Source: Methanobacterium sp.
Lineage (GTDB): Archaea; Methanobacteriota; Methanobacteria; Methanobacteriales; Methanobacteriaceae
DNA length: 64,000 nucleotides
Direction of reading: 5' to 3'
Assembly: GCF_038562635.1 (NCBI RefSeq)
Contig: NZ_JBCFBO010000001.1
Span: 633,769 to 697,768, forward strand
Positions 8,407-17,472 of this stretch are shown in pieces. The translations under genes were made by a program, and so were the position numbers. The notes beneath the pieces were generated by a model. It searched no databases. It saw nothing but the letters and a program-made list of their open reading frames with translations, and had not been told where the DNA came from. Position 1 is the first letter of the stretch; each line of letters starts with the position of its first letter.

Positions 8407-9582
8407 TTGAAATATTTTGTCAGTCCTTATAACGACTCGGTAGATTTGAAATTTCCAAAAGATATCACAATATATGATACGACAATGAGAGATGGGGAAC
8501 AAACCCCGGGAGTATGTTTAAGACCTTCTGAAAAGTTACAAATTGCAAGAAAACTTGATGAACTTGGAATACATCAAATAGAAGCTGGATTTCCAATAGT
8601 CTCCGAAGAAGAACAACGTGCTGTTAAAGGAATCGTAGATGAAGATTTAGATGCACAGATAATCTGTTTATCAAGGACCAAAAAAGAAGATATTGATGTG
8701 GCACTGGACTGCGACGTTGACGGTATAATTACATTTATGGCAACTTCAGACCTTCATTTAAAACATAAATTTAACATGACCCGAGAAGAGGTCTTAAATA
8801 TGTGTATGGGGGCTGTTGAATATGCAAAGGACCACGGTGTTTTTGTAGCATTTTCAGCTGAAGATGCCACCAGAACAGATTTAAACGTTTTAAAAGATAC
8901 CTACAAAAGAGCTGAAGAATATGGCGTTGATAGGATACACATAGCTGATACAGTAGGTGCGTTAAGTCCTCAAGGTGCAGAATATCTCGTAAAAGAAATA
9001 AGGAAAGATATCAAGACAGGAATAGCAATGCATTGTCACAATGACTTCGGACTTGCCGTTGCAAACACCATTTCAGGGTTCCTTGGTGGTGCAAATGCTG
9101 CATCAACTACTATAAATGGAATAGGCGAAAGGGCAGGTAACACATCACTTGAAGAGCTGGTAATGAGTTTAAGAATTATTTACGGCCTTGATCTAGGATT
9201 CAATATTAAACATTTCTATGAAATCTCAAGACTGGTTGAAAAACTTACAGGTGTTTCAGTACCTGATAACAAAGCAATAGTAGGAAGAAACGTGTTCAGA
9301 CACGAATCAGGAATTCATGTAGATGCAGTTATCGAAGAACCACTTACATATGAGCCCTTTTTACCAGAACTGATCGGCCATCACAGAAAAATAGTCCTTG
9401 GAAAACATTCAGGCTGCAGGGCAGTTAAAGCGAAGCTTGACGCATGTGGAATCGAAGTGACCAATGACGAACTGTGTAAAATCGTTGACCAGGTTAAAAA
9501 AAGTAGAGAAAAAGGCAAATACATAAACGACGAACTTTTCAATAAGATAGTCCGGTCTGTACGCAGTATGGCAGACCTATAA
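8407..9582 (+). CDS. aksA: Homocitrate synthase AksA
   Basis: Condenses 2-oxoglutarate with acetyl-CoA to (R)-homocitrate and elongates it to homo2/homo3-citrate for the 7-carbon chain of coenzyme B. It is a DRE-TIM metallolyase: YDTTMRDGEQTPG near residue 25, QIEAGFP, SAEDATRTD, AMHCHNDFGLAVAN (HxH metal ligands), NGIGERAGNTSLEE, and VGRNVFRHESGIHVDA near the end. A GTG at 8395 is possible, but AAGGTGGGG (8392-8400) overlaps it and precedes TTG 8407, which gives the family N-terminus MKYFVSPYN. Leucine-type synthases lack this N-terminus; with aksD next door, AksA is the best call. Confidence 0.92.
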   Translation: MKYFVSPYNDSVDLKFPKDITIYDTTMRDGEQTPGVCLRPSEKLQIARKLDELGIHQIEAGFPIVSEEEQRAVKGIVDEDLDAQIICLSRTKKEDIDVALDCDVDGIITFMATSDLHLKHKFNMTREEVLNMCMGAVEYAKDHGVFVAFSAEDATRTDLNVLKDTYKRAEEYGVDRIHIADTVGALSPQGAEYLVKEIRKDIKTGIAMHCHNDFGLAVANTISGFLGGANAASTTINGIGERAGNTSLEELVMSLRIIYGLDLGFNIKHFYEISRLVEKLTGVSVPDNKAIVGRNVFRHESGIHVDAVIEEPLTYEPFLPELIGHHRKIVLGKHSGCRAVKAKLDACGIEVTNDELCKIVDQVKKSREKGKYINDELFNKIVRSVRSMADL

Positions 9583-9631
9583 TTTACTATTTTAAAACAC
9601 CTTTAAACATTTATATCCCAGGTTTGATCTT

Positions 9632-10879
9632 ATGAATATCACAGAAAAAATACTTTCACGAGCATCAGGGAAAAAAGAAGTACATCCCGGAGAAATTATC
9701 GAAGCTGATATCGATTTAGCAATGTCACACGACGGAACATCACCACCCACCATAAAAACATTTCACAATGTTGCCCAAAAGGTTTGGGACCCTGAGAAGA
9801 TTGTTATTGTTTTTGATCACAATATTCCTGCAAATAACATTGGCTCTGCCGAATTTCAAAAGGTAGCAAAGAAATTTGCAAAGGAACAGGGAATAACAAA
9901 CTTATATACTCATGGGGAAGGTATATGCCACCAGGTACTGCCTGAAAGAGGTTATGTCAAGCCAGGAAAAGTCATAGTCGGTGCAGATTCACATACATGT
10001 ACTTATGGAGCTTTTGGAGCTTTCGCAACAGGTATGGGTGCAACAGACCTTGCAATGGTATATGCAACTGGTAAAACCTGGTTCATGGTACCTGAAGCAT
10101 TTAAAGTAACTGTTAACGGTGAATTGGGGAAATTTGTATCTGCAAAAGATGTTGTGCTCAACGTGGCTGGTGAAATCGGGTCATCTGGCGCTACCTACAA
10201 ATCACTGGAATTCCACGGCGAAACAATTGATTCAATGCACCCTGCAGGAAGAATGACCATCTGCAACATGGCAATCGAAATGGGGGCCAAAAATGGAATC
10301 ATGGAACCAAATAAAAAGACCATTGAATACTTGAAAAATATAGGGATCACTGATTTTGAAGTTGTCAGGTCCGATAAAGATGCCGTCTACGAAAAAGAAT
10401 ACTCTTTTGATGTAAATGACCTTGAACCTCAAATCTCGTGCCCTCATGACGTGGATAATGTTAAAGATATTTCCAACGTAAAAGGGGTATCTATAGACCA
10501 GGCACTCATCGGGTCATGTACCAACGGACGTCTTGAAGATCTAAGGGAAGCAGCAGAAGTTTTAAATGGCAAAAAGGTACATGAAGATGTAAGGCTGCTC
10601 GTAATACCTGCCTCAGCCAATATATATAAACAGGCCTTAAAAGAAGGACTTATTGAAACGTTCATAGATGCAGGAGCCATAGTATGCAACCCTGGATGCG
10701 GACCATGTTTAGGAGCCCATATGGGAGTTATAGGTTCTGATGAAGTATGTGTTTCCACCACAAACAGGAACTTTATGGGCAGAATGGGAGACCCCGAATC
10801 GTACCTGTACCTTGCAAATCCTGCAGTTGTAGCTTATTCAGCAGTTTTAGGAGAAATATCAAATCCCCAAGATTTATAA
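9632..10879 (+). CDS. aksD: Homoaconitase large subunit AksD (LeuC family)
   Basis: Iron-sulfur hydro-lyase subunit that isomerises homocitrate homologues to isohomocitrate in coenzyme B synthesis. It has FDHNIPANN, GADSHTCTYGAFGAFATGMG (first cluster Cys), GSCTNGRLEDL near residue 294 and NPGCGPCLGAHMG near 353-356 (remaining two cluster Cys). At 415 residues it has the LeuC-type archaeal size and needs a small AksE/LeuD-type subunit, which is not in this window. It lies 49 bp after aksA, so an aksA-aksD operon is likely. It could equally serve leucine synthesis; the aksA neighbour favours AksD. Confidence 0.9.
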   Translation: MNITEKILSRASGKKEVHPGEIIEADIDLAMSHDGTSPPTIKTFHNVAQKVWDPEKIVIVFDHNIPANNIGSAEFQKVAKKFAKEQGITNLYTHGEGICHQVLPERGYVKPGKVIVGADSHTCTYGAFGAFATGMGATDLAMVYATGKTWFMVPEAFKVTVNGELGKFVSAKDVVLNVAGEIGSSGATYKSLEFHGETIDSMHPAGRMTICNMAIEMGAKNGIMEPNKKTIEYLKNIGITDFEVVRSDKDAVYEKEYSFDVNDLEPQISCPHDVDNVKDISNVKGVSIDQALIGSCTNGRLEDLREAAEVLNGKKVHEDVRLLVIPASANIYKQALKEGLIETFIDAGAIVCNPGCGPCLGAHMGVIGSDEVCVSTTNRNFMGRMGDPESYLYLANPAVVAYSAVLGEISNPQDL

Positions 10880-11026
10880 ATAATTCAAATTATTGGATCT
10901 AACTTATAAATTAAGCTTATATACAGTAAAAAGGATACGATACAAAAAATATTATTCAAAAATTATATAAATTCTCAACACCCTTCAAGTTCATCAAATA
11001 CTTTAAAAAACACTCAAGGGAAAAAT

Positions 11027-11560
11027 ATGAACGTAATGGACCGAATAAAAGAAGTGGAAAAGGACATAGGAAACCTTTCAAGCGCTCAAAAAATACTCCT
11101 TGCAACTGATGGATCAGTTACAACAATACTGGACGTATTAAAAGGGCACATAAATGTTGAAACACTTGTTCAGGAATTCAGAGAAGCTGATGATGCTCAA
11201 GCTCAAGATCTAGACATTAACAAAGGGGATACTATTAATTACAGAACGGTAGTTATGAGCCACAATCCAGAAGAACCCCTTATACACGCCATATCACTAA
11301 CTCCTGTGGATAAACTTACCAACAACTTCAAAGAAGACCTCCTAAAGGCAGATATTCCTATTGGACGCATACTTAGAAAATACAATATTGAATCAAGAAG
11401 GGAAGTAACCCATATAGGCTTTGAAGAACCAGATGAAGAGCTTAGATCAATATTCAATACAGATTCAACCATGCTTACAAGGGTTTACAACATAATCTAT
11501 AAAGATGAAATATTAATCCAGATAAAAGAAACATTTCCTTACAGTTTATTCAGGGAATAA
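11027..11560 (+). CDS. Chorismate lyase-like protein (DUF98 family)
   Basis: A 177-residue soluble protein. The order AQKILLATDGSVTTILDVLKG, NYRTVVM, PIGRILRKYNIESRREV and LTRVYNIIYKD..LIQIKETFPYSLF matches the DUF98/chorismate-lyase superfamily of methanogens, proposed to make 4-hydroxybenzoate for methanopterin. The conserved RxY/GxxL(R)xxxI and terminal E-x-F-P-x-x-x-F stretch are visible. It lies 147 bp downstream of aksD on the same strand with its own AT-rich leader. Two decayed fragments of its 3' end are found 3 kb downstream at 14500-14674. The enzymatic role is inferred from the family. Confidence 0.75.
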   Translation: MNVMDRIKEVEKDIGNLSSAQKILLATDGSVTTILDVLKGHINVETLVQEFREADDAQAQDLDINKGDTINYRTVVMSHNPEEPLIHAISLTPVDKLTNNFKEDLLKADIPIGRILRKYNIESRREVTHIGFEEPDEELRSIFNTDSTMLTRVYNIIYKDEILIQIKETFPYSLFRE

Positions 11561-11682
11561 ATTAGAAATTCAAGTTTATTACCCAAATAAGTTAATATTA
11601 TCTTTTTATATTTTAAAGGAATTATCTATTATATTCTGTCCAGACTTAACTCAATATATCGCACATTGCAGTTCTAAATAAC

Positions 11683-12636
11683 TTAAGATTGCATTAAATT
11701 AGCATCAAAGAAGTCCAAAATCTTTTTTATGTTAAGAGTAGTGAAGAATTGTTCATCCCCATGTCCAGCACCTTGAATAATTTCAAGATATACTTTTTTA
11801 TCTCCAATTACAATTTTTAGTTTACCTGCAAAGTCTACAGATTGCTGGTAAGGAATCACTCTATCTGCGGTTCCATGCTGTATAAAAAAAGCTGGATCAT
11901 CGATTGAGATGTATGTCTCTGGATTAGCTTTAGCCACCTGGTCAGGAATTGTGGAAATATCCTGTCCCATGAGTTTTGATTCCAGAGAACTGCTTATGTT
12001 ACATGTTTCTCCATTAATTCCACTTTCAACGAACTGCTGGTCTATGGTACCGAAATTAATAGGCCCATATAAGTCAACAACTGCTTGAACTCTATCAGAA
12101 ACATTGGAGTTTCCCAGGCTAGAATTTTGAAGCTTTGTTACACCTCCGGAGGTACCTGCCAGTGCAGCTAAATAACCCCCTGCTGAATTTCCAATAACAC
12201 CAATTTCACGGGGGTTCATATTATATTGTTTTGCATTAGCCCTTAAATAACGAATAGCTGCTTTAACATCATTAATTTGGGCTGGAAATTTCGCTTCACT
12301 ACTTAAGCGGTAGTTAATTGAAACAAACGCATAGCCTCTGTCTAAGGCTGCCTGTTTAATTGCATTTAGTTCCGAACTGTTTTTATCTCCTTTATAAAAA
12401 CTTCCGCCATGGATCGCTATAATAACTGGATAAGGTCCGGTTGTATTTGGAAGATAAATATCCATTTTTTCAGCTGCAGATACATTGGCATAAGCGACAT
12501 TAGTCAAGCTTTGGCCAGTAATGTTACTAGTGGCATTAACTTCAGTTTGAGAAGCATTTAAAAACCATGATGCGCCCCCAAACACAGCTAAAATCACTAA
12601 GATTAATATAACGACTATTTTCAAATTATTCCACAT
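11683..12636 (-). CDS. Membrane-anchored or secreted alpha/beta hydrolase (esterase/lipase type)
   Basis: About 317 residues. An N-terminal hydrophobic helix (residues ~5-26) anchors or exports it; the remainder is an alpha/beta hydrolase of the BD-FAE/carboxylesterase type: AIHGGSFYKGDK (HGG oxyanion hole), VSINYRLS, IGVIGNSAGGYLAAL (nucleophile Ser), a late QHGTADRVIPYQQS (Asp) and GAGHGDEQF (His). A longer ATG start exists at 12648, but GAGG inside it lies 6 nt before ATG 12636, so 12636 is preferred. The substrate is unknown. It is a single gene, convergent with the DUF98 gene. Confidence 0.82.
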   Translation of the reverse strand: MWNNLKIVVILILVILAVFGGASWFLNASQTEVNATSNITGQSLTNVAYANVSAAEKMDIYLPNTTGPYPVIIAIHGGSFYKGDKNSSELNAIKQAALDRGYAFVSINYRLSSEAKFPAQINDVKAAIRYLRANAKQYNMNPREIGVIGNSAGGYLAALAGTSGGVTKLQNSSLGNSNVSDRVQAVVDLYGPINFGTIDQQFVESGINGETCNISSSLESKLMGQDISTIPDQVAKANPETYISIDDPAFFIQHGTADRVIPYQQSVDFAGKLKIVIGDKKVYLEIIQGAGHGDEQFFTTLNIKKILDFFDANLMQS

Positions 12637-12961
12637 ATTTATCCTCATACACTATAAATTTTATAATTTATTTAAAGATTTACCCGATTTATACCCAAAT
12701 CTATATTAAAAGACCATTAACATTTATTATAAGAAGTTTAGAAGAGATTTTTAGAGATCACGGCCGTTGCAGATATAAGAATCATATTCTTCATATTAAC
12801 TTTGCGATTTGTACTACAAACAATTTATGATTAGATATCAAACAAAAAAAATAATCTCAAAAATCAGTTTAGATAAATTTAATAAAACATTTACAGATAA
12901 TTATTTAGAGAATAATCATTTTAAGCCAGACATTATTTTTTAATATTACAGGTGATATAGA
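12637..12961. other. Intergenic region between divergent hydrolase and fen
   Basis: About 325 AT-rich bases with one GC-richer patch (GATCACGGCCGTTGC near 12757). No gene or clear hairpin is seen. The fen SD CAGGTGAT is at its right end. Confidence 0.4.
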
Positions 12962-13951
12962 ATGGGACTTAAATTTAGAGACATCGTATCCTCTCATGAA
13001 ATAAAACTAGATGAATTAAAGGGCAAAACAGTAGCATTAGATGCAGCAAATACCATTTATCAATTTCTATCAAGTATCAGGCAGATGGACGGCACTCCAC
13101 TCATGGACAGCCAGGGAAATGTCACGTCTCACCTGAGCGGTATCCTTTACAGGACCTCATCCCTTGTTGAAAAGGGAATTAAACCCATTTATGTTTTCGA
13201 CGGCAAAGCCCATATCCTTAAAAAAGATACGCAGGATGGGAGGCGTCAGATAAGGGAAGAAGCAGAAGTTCAGTGGAAAAAAGCTGTTGATGAAGGTAGG
13301 ATTGAAGATGCACGTAAGTTTGCAATGCGTTCATCCAGGATGACCCCCGATATCATTGAAGGGTCTAAAAAGCTCCTTGACTTAATGGGTATCCCTTATA
13401 TTCAAGCGATATCAGAGGGTGAAGCTCAGGCTTCTTATATGGTAGAAAGAGGTGATGCATGGTGTGTTGCGTCGCAGGATTATGACTGCCTGCTTTTTGG
13501 GGCGTCTAGAATGCTTAAAAACATAGCAGCCAGAGGCTCTAAATCAAGGCTAGAAATGATTAACCTCAATGAAATCCTGGAAATGAATGGACTAACCCGC
13601 GAACAGCTTGTTGATGTTGCAGTCCTTGTAGGTACTGACTTCAACGAGGGAATAAAAGGAGTTGGGGCTAAAAAAGGACGTAATCTGATTAAAAAACACG
13701 GCGATGTTTTTAAGGCGTTGAAACACCTGAAAGCAGAAATGGACGTTGACCCCCAGGAGATCAGGGATATCTTCTTAAACCATGATTTTATCGATGATTA
13801 TGATATTAAGTGGAAAAAGGCAGATAAAGAAGGGGCAATTAAATTTTTATCTGATGAACACGACTTTTCTGCAGATAGAGTTATGGGAGCTTTGGACAAG
13901 TTGAAGAAGTTAAATCCCGCGCAGAAGAGCTTAGAGCAGTGGTTTGGCTAG
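12962..13951 (+). CDS. fen: Flap endonuclease FEN-1
   Basis: Structure-specific 5' nuclease that removes flaps during Okazaki-fragment maturation and repair. It contains the N domain (GLKFRDIVSS, VALDAANTIYQFLSS with a metal Asp), FDGK near residue 80, the I domain SEGEAQASYM (catalytic Glu pair near 152), SQDYDCLLFG (Asp pair near 173), the helix-hairpin-helix VGTDFNEGIKGVGAKK, and a C-terminal PIP box QKSLEQWFG that binds the PCNA clamp. Its 329 residues are the normal archaeal length. SD GGTG lies 7 nt before the ATG. Confidence 0.97.
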   Translation: MGLKFRDIVSSHEIKLDELKGKTVALDAANTIYQFLSSIRQMDGTPLMDSQGNVTSHLSGILYRTSSLVEKGIKPIYVFDGKAHILKKDTQDGRRQIREEAEVQWKKAVDEGRIEDARKFAMRSSRMTPDIIEGSKKLLDLMGIPYIQAISEGEAQASYMVERGDAWCVASQDYDCLLFGASRMLKNIAARGSKSRLEMINLNEILEMNGLTREQLVDVAVLVGTDFNEGIKGVGAKKGRNLIKKHGDVFKALKHLKAEMDVDPQEIRDIFLNHDFIDDYDIKWKKADKEGAIKFLSDEHDFSADRVMGALDKLKKLNPAQKSLEQWFG

Positions 13952-13982
13952 ATTAAACAGCATCTACAATTTTTAAGATAAC

Positions 13983-14426
13983 ATGAATAAACAATTTATA
14001 CGCAAGTACCTTGAGCCGCGTCTTATAATGAGACTTAGAATCTACTCTGCTGTAATGATCATCATGATGGTTATTATAGCTTTTGAAGTGCTGCAGCATA
14101 CAGTTAATATTTCACTGGCAGCATGTGGAATAGTTATAGGCTTTGTAATAGGCACATTGGTCAGCCGCATGTACCGCTTGAGCTGGGATGAAGATACCAG
14201 CCACGTCATTGGCCGAATAGACAGGATCGGCGCGGCTATTCTCGTGTTTTATTTGATCTTCGTATTTACCCGGGCGCATTTTTTAGGGTACTGGATGCAG
14301 GGAGCCCCTTTGTTGGCCTTTATTCTTAGCATTACATCAGGGACTATGCTGGGCAGGGTGATGAGCACTAGAAAAGGCATAAATAAGATTTTAAAGGCAT
14401 TGAAAATTTATGATGTCCTAAATTGA
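13983..14426 (+). CDS. Small integral membrane protein, unknown function
   Basis: 147 residues with four hydrophobic segments (about 21-40, 45-63, 79-97 and 104-122) and basic ends. It lies 31 bp after fen on the same strand with no visible SD, so translation may be coupled or leaderless. Its base composition is a little richer in G+C than the flanks. I recognise no family. Confidence 0.7.
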   Translation: MNKQFIRKYLEPRLIMRLRIYSAVMIIMMVIIAFEVLQHTVNISLAACGIVIGFVIGTLVSRMYRLSWDEDTSHVIGRIDRIGAAILVFYLIFVFTRAHFLGYWMQGAPLLAFILSITSGTMLGRVMSTRKGINKILKALKIYDVLN

Positions 14427-14499
14427 TTTTCCGTGAAGAGGTCTTAAAAAGTGAAATGTGTTAAATCCGCGTGGAGTGTTAGGCAAAATAAAGAATAAT

Positions 14500-14674
14500 T
14501 TAGAGCAATATCCAATACAGATTCAAAAATGTTAAGGGTTTACAATATAATCTATAAAAAACTCTTAATAAATGAAACATTCCATTTACAGTTTATTTAG
14601 AAAATAAATATTAAAAGATGAAATATTAATCCAGATAAAAGAAACATTTCCTTACAGTTTTTATGGAATTAAAT
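14500..14674 (+). pseudogene. Two decayed fragments of the DUF98 (chorismate lyase-like) gene 3' end
   Basis: 14500-14609 resembles 11442-11565 (for example CAATATCCAATACAGATTC, GTTTACAATATAATCTAT, TTACAGTTTATT) but has substitutions and a gap. 14614-14660 matches 11501-11547 exactly for 47 bases. They lie in tandem in the same orientation, three genes downstream of the intact gene. Neither has a start or a usable frame. This is a remnant of partial gene duplication. Confidence 0.85.
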
Positions 14675-14723
14675 GTTAAGATAATTTAATATTTATAAAA
14701 ATAGCAACGAAATATTAAACAAC

Positions 14724-15374
14724 TTATTGAACACATTCCATTATTGTATTATACGCTATCACGGCGGCATTATCTAAATCAAGTTGAACTAGGGCCATAC
14801 TCCTCTTTTCAATCCACATGTCCCATCTTGTTTCCCCAGTTTTGTATGCTTCGGTTAATTTTGAGTTTAGACTTTCATTGTGTCCTACTACAGAGAAATT
14901 TATGTCTTTAAACTGATCTTCCCGGTACCATATTGTAGAAGGTTTCATTTCTTTAGACTGCTTTTCATAATTTTTATGGTCTGATTTACCTATATTTGCA
15001 CAATGGGCAACTACATAAGAATCTGAAATATAATGGGATGCCACGCCAAAACAGTAACTCGCATAATTATAGTTGCCTTTATGATATGCTGTTTTTCCCT
15101 TTTTTAGCCATTTTATGGCTTTTTCATAGCTTTTAGGATATTTATGGCCCCCATTTCCACCGTCTTTAAATATTAAATCAGGAGCAGCAGCCCCCACTCG
15201 CATCTCACTTAAATTCAGGTTATACTGCACATTAAGGGGCATTGCATAGTAAATTTTTTCTGCAATGCTTTCATGAGTAATTACATGCCACGCAGACGCT
15301 GAAGGAGAAAATACCATGATAACTACAATCAAAATTATTAAACCTTTTGTTATTTCCCCAATAACTTCAACCAC
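14724..15374 (-). CDS. Secreted zinc-dependent phospholipase C-like protein
   Basis: The hydrophobic N-terminus (residues ~10-22) ends in SPSASA, with predicted cleavage just before WHVITHESIA. In bacterial zinc phospholipase C the mature N-terminal Trp is itself a zinc ligand, so this cleavage point is meaningful. Further zinc-ligand motifs are GAAAPDLI, GHKYPKSY and SHYISDSYVVAHC (H-x3-D-x6-H). The 216 residues cover the catalytic domain only. The GTG at 15374 is the first start in frame and lacks a well-placed SD, so the exact start is uncertain. The substrate is unknown (archaeal lipids are ethers). Confidence 0.8.
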   Translation of the reverse strand: MVEVIGEITKGLIILIVVIMVFSPSASAWHVITHESIAEKIYYAMPLNVQYNLNLSEMRVGAAAPDLIFKDGGNGGHKYPKSYEKAIKWLKKGKTAYHKGNYNYASYCFGVASHYISDSYVVAHCANIGKSDHKNYEKQSKEMKPSTIWYREDQFKDINFSVVGHNESLNSKLTEAYKTGETRWDMWIEKRSMALVQLDLDNAAVIAYNTIMECVQ

Positions 15375-15715
15375 TCCAAAATAATTTAATCATAAGCAAA
15401 AAATGTCATGAGCACCAGTGTTATAATATGAATGTATAAGTTATTAAATATTAGTATTAATTTCTTACTATTAAAAATTAGTAGTACATAGTACCAGTTT
15501 AAACTGATGATTTTCAACAATTTTCAAAAATTAGTTAAAATTTAAAAAATTAAAATTTCATTTACCTATATCTTAAAATCAATACCTTTGATAATTTTAA
15601 AGTACTTTGCACATGTTAAATTGAATTTAATCAGAAATACCTGTTGTAAAAAATTAAAAAAAATATGTTTGTTTTTTTAATACATCTATGATAAACTATC
15701 AATCTAGGTTAAAGA
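15375..15715. other. AT-rich intergenic region
   Basis: About 340 bases between two leftward genes. There are scattered TATA-like tracts for the PLC-like gene and no gene, RNA or strong palindrome that I can support. Confidence 0.4.
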
Positions 15716-16678
15716 TTAAAATGTAGATATAACATCGCCCAGTAGTTTTATGGATTTTTCCTTATCAGGGCCAATTGGGGAGCCTGCAACAAACTGAGTT
15801 ACACCCATTTCCCCGAGGGCTTCAATTTTTGGTATGAAATCATCAGGCGCCCCACAAACAGAGAATGCATCTATTAACTTGCCATCTACAGCGCCAATTG
15901 CCCCTCCAAAGTCTCCTTTACCAAGAAATTCTGCTATTTTTCCAGCCACAGCATCTATGCCGTGTCTTTTTAAAACAGGCGCTGGTGAGCCCCGTGCAAT
16001 AAATGCCACTACTATTTTAGCTGCACCAACAGCTTTACCTGCATCGTCGTCAATGGAACAGCAGGTGTATGCTGCAACGTCTACATCATTTATACTTTTA
16101 CCGCCTGCTTCGGCACCTTCTTTTATAAGTGGAATTGCAGTTTCAAAATCTTTAGGATTTGAAGCGTTAATTAAGACCCCGTCTGAAATTTCCCCCGCTG
16201 TTTTAAGCATCATAGGTCCCTGAGCCCCCATATAAATTGGGACTTTTTCCTGCACTGCTTTAACACCTTTAAGAAATGCACCATTCTCAGTTTTTTCTTT
16301 GCGAAGTAGTGTTTCCATGGTGACAATGGATTCTTTTAATGTGCTTACTGGTTTTGTCCATTCGATACCTAAAGCATCAAAAGAGGCTTTATCTCCAGGC
16401 CCGATACCTAAAGTTGCCCTTCCGTTTGATAGTTCGTCTATAGTTGCAATTGCTGAAGCAGTTATGGCCGGATTTCTGACGTAGGGATTGGTTACTCCAG
16501 GACCAATTTTTATGGTCTCCGTCCCTTCAGCTATCAATCCTAATGTCACATAAACATTTTTATTGTCGTAGTGGTCTGTAACCCACACATATTCAAATCC
16601 AACATCTTCTGCCAGTTTTACCAGCTTAACAATTTTATCTACTGGTTCGTTTGGAAGAAATTCTATACCAAATTTCAT
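15716..16678 (-). CDS. mer: F420-dependent methylenetetrahydromethanopterin reductase Mer
   Basis: Reduces methylene-H4MPT to methyl-H4MPT with F420H2 in the methanogenesis pathway (cytosol). It is a bacterial-luciferase-like TIM barrel: MKFGIEFLPNEP, VWVTDHYDNKNVYV, GPGVTNPYVRNP, TLGIGPGDKASFDALGI, YMGAQGP, DGVLINASNP and FVAGSPIGPDKEKS are all Mer-typical. At 320 residues it is the usual length. The frame stays open upstream (an ATG at 16753), but GGAG lies just before ATG 16678, where the family N-terminus begins. It is a single-gene unit with a repeat-bearing promoter. Confidence 0.97.
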   Translation of the reverse strand: MKFGIEFLPNEPVDKIVKLVKLAEDVGFEYVWVTDHYDNKNVYVTLGLIAEGTETIKIGPGVTNPYVRNPAITASAIATIDELSNGRATLGIGPGDKASFDALGIEWTKPVSTLKESIVTMETLLRKEKTENGAFLKGVKAVQEKVPIYMGAQGPMMLKTAGEISDGVLINASNPKDFETAIPLIKEGAEAGGKSINDVDVAAYTCCSIDDDAGKAVGAAKIVVAFIARGSPAPVLKRHGIDAVAGKIAEFLGKGDFGGAIGAVDGKLIDAFSVCGAPDDFIPKIEALGEMGVTQFVAGSPIGPDKEKSIKLLGDVISTF

Positions 16679-16747
16679 ACTCCCATCTCCTTGAAACTCA
16701 CGGTCATTTTTTATTAAAACCAATGGTAATTTTTTTATAGAACCACT

Positions 16748-16790
16748 GGTCATTATTTATTATAACTGGTGGTCATTATTTATAAATGTT
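16748..16790 (-). promoter_or_regulatory. mer promoter with duplicated 13-bp box
   Basis: The sequence GGTCATTATTTAT (as read on the plus strand) occurs at 16748-16760 and 16771-16783, 23 bp apart. On the minus strand the upstream copy merges with the TATA box (TTTATAAATAATGACC) and the downstream copy would lie near the transcription start. This arrangement suggests an operator for a repressor or activator; the protein is unknown. Confidence 0.5.
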
Positions 16791-16985
16791 TTGTTTTTCC
16801 TGTAAAATAGACATAATTGAAATTTAGGGAATAAAAAAAGTATATAATAAGCTTGATTATATTTTAAAAGTTTAATATATGTTAAAAAAGCAAAATAAAT
16901 TTATATGCGCGTAATTTGAGACTAAAATATGTTGAAGAGTTTGAAAGCGGCTTTGTAAGAATTTTTCTAACCCCCGAATAAAAAT

Positions 16986-17420
16986 TCAATGAGCATATTT
17001 TAAAGGAATTAAAAATGCCCCTGCAATAACATAAAGAAACATAATCACTAAAGATATTGCAAATATTATTTTTCCATCATGTTTAGCCCATTTATGGTCC
17101 CTTGTAATGAGATATAGAGACATTAAAAATGCCAATGGCGCGAAAAGCACGAGAAAAACATAAGCTACTGCTATAACGGTGTTATATTTCTCCTCATATT
17201 CATCATCTAATAAATATTCCTCTCCAGATGGAGGTAAAGAATTTATAGCACTTTGTACTAATTGCCCACCACATTCACATTCTGTGTCAAAGTCATCTGA
17301 AGATTCCCCCGGCTGCAATTCATAGTATCCTCCGCACTTATTACAGACCAAATAACCATTTATGACTTTGCCTTCTCTTCTGTTTTTTAGTCTTTTAGTA
17401 ATTTCTTCATTAGAGACCAT
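16986..17420 (-). CDS. Zinc-ribbon membrane protein (paralogue 1)
   Basis: 144 residues. An N-terminal zinc ribbon (CNKCGGYYELQPGES then CECGGQLV; four Cys near residues 26-51) is followed by two membrane helices (about 81-105 and 117-138). Most of the ribbon is identical to that of the neighbour at 17473-17991, 52 bp upstream on the same strand, so the pair arose by tandem duplication. Such ribbon-plus-helix proteins are common in Methanobacteriales; their function is unknown. The SD-like GTGCT lies before the ATG, as in the paralogue. Confidence 0.75.
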   Translation of the reverse strand: MVSNEEITKRLKNRREGKVINGYLVCNKCGGYYELQPGESSDDFDTECECGGQLVQSAINSLPPSGEEYLLDDEYEEKYNTVIAVAYVFLVLFAPLAFLMSLYLITRDHKWAKHDGKIIFAISLVIMFLYVIAGAFLIPLKYAH

Positions 17421-17472
17421 TTTAGCACTTTAGTTTAATTTAAGTGGATATATGTTGAAAAGATTTAATTCT

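Noticed and set aside
16679..16753. Longer Mer N-terminus from ATG 16753
   Set aside because: Family N-terminus MKFGIEFLP and a GGAG SD place the start at 16678; the upstream part covers the promoter.
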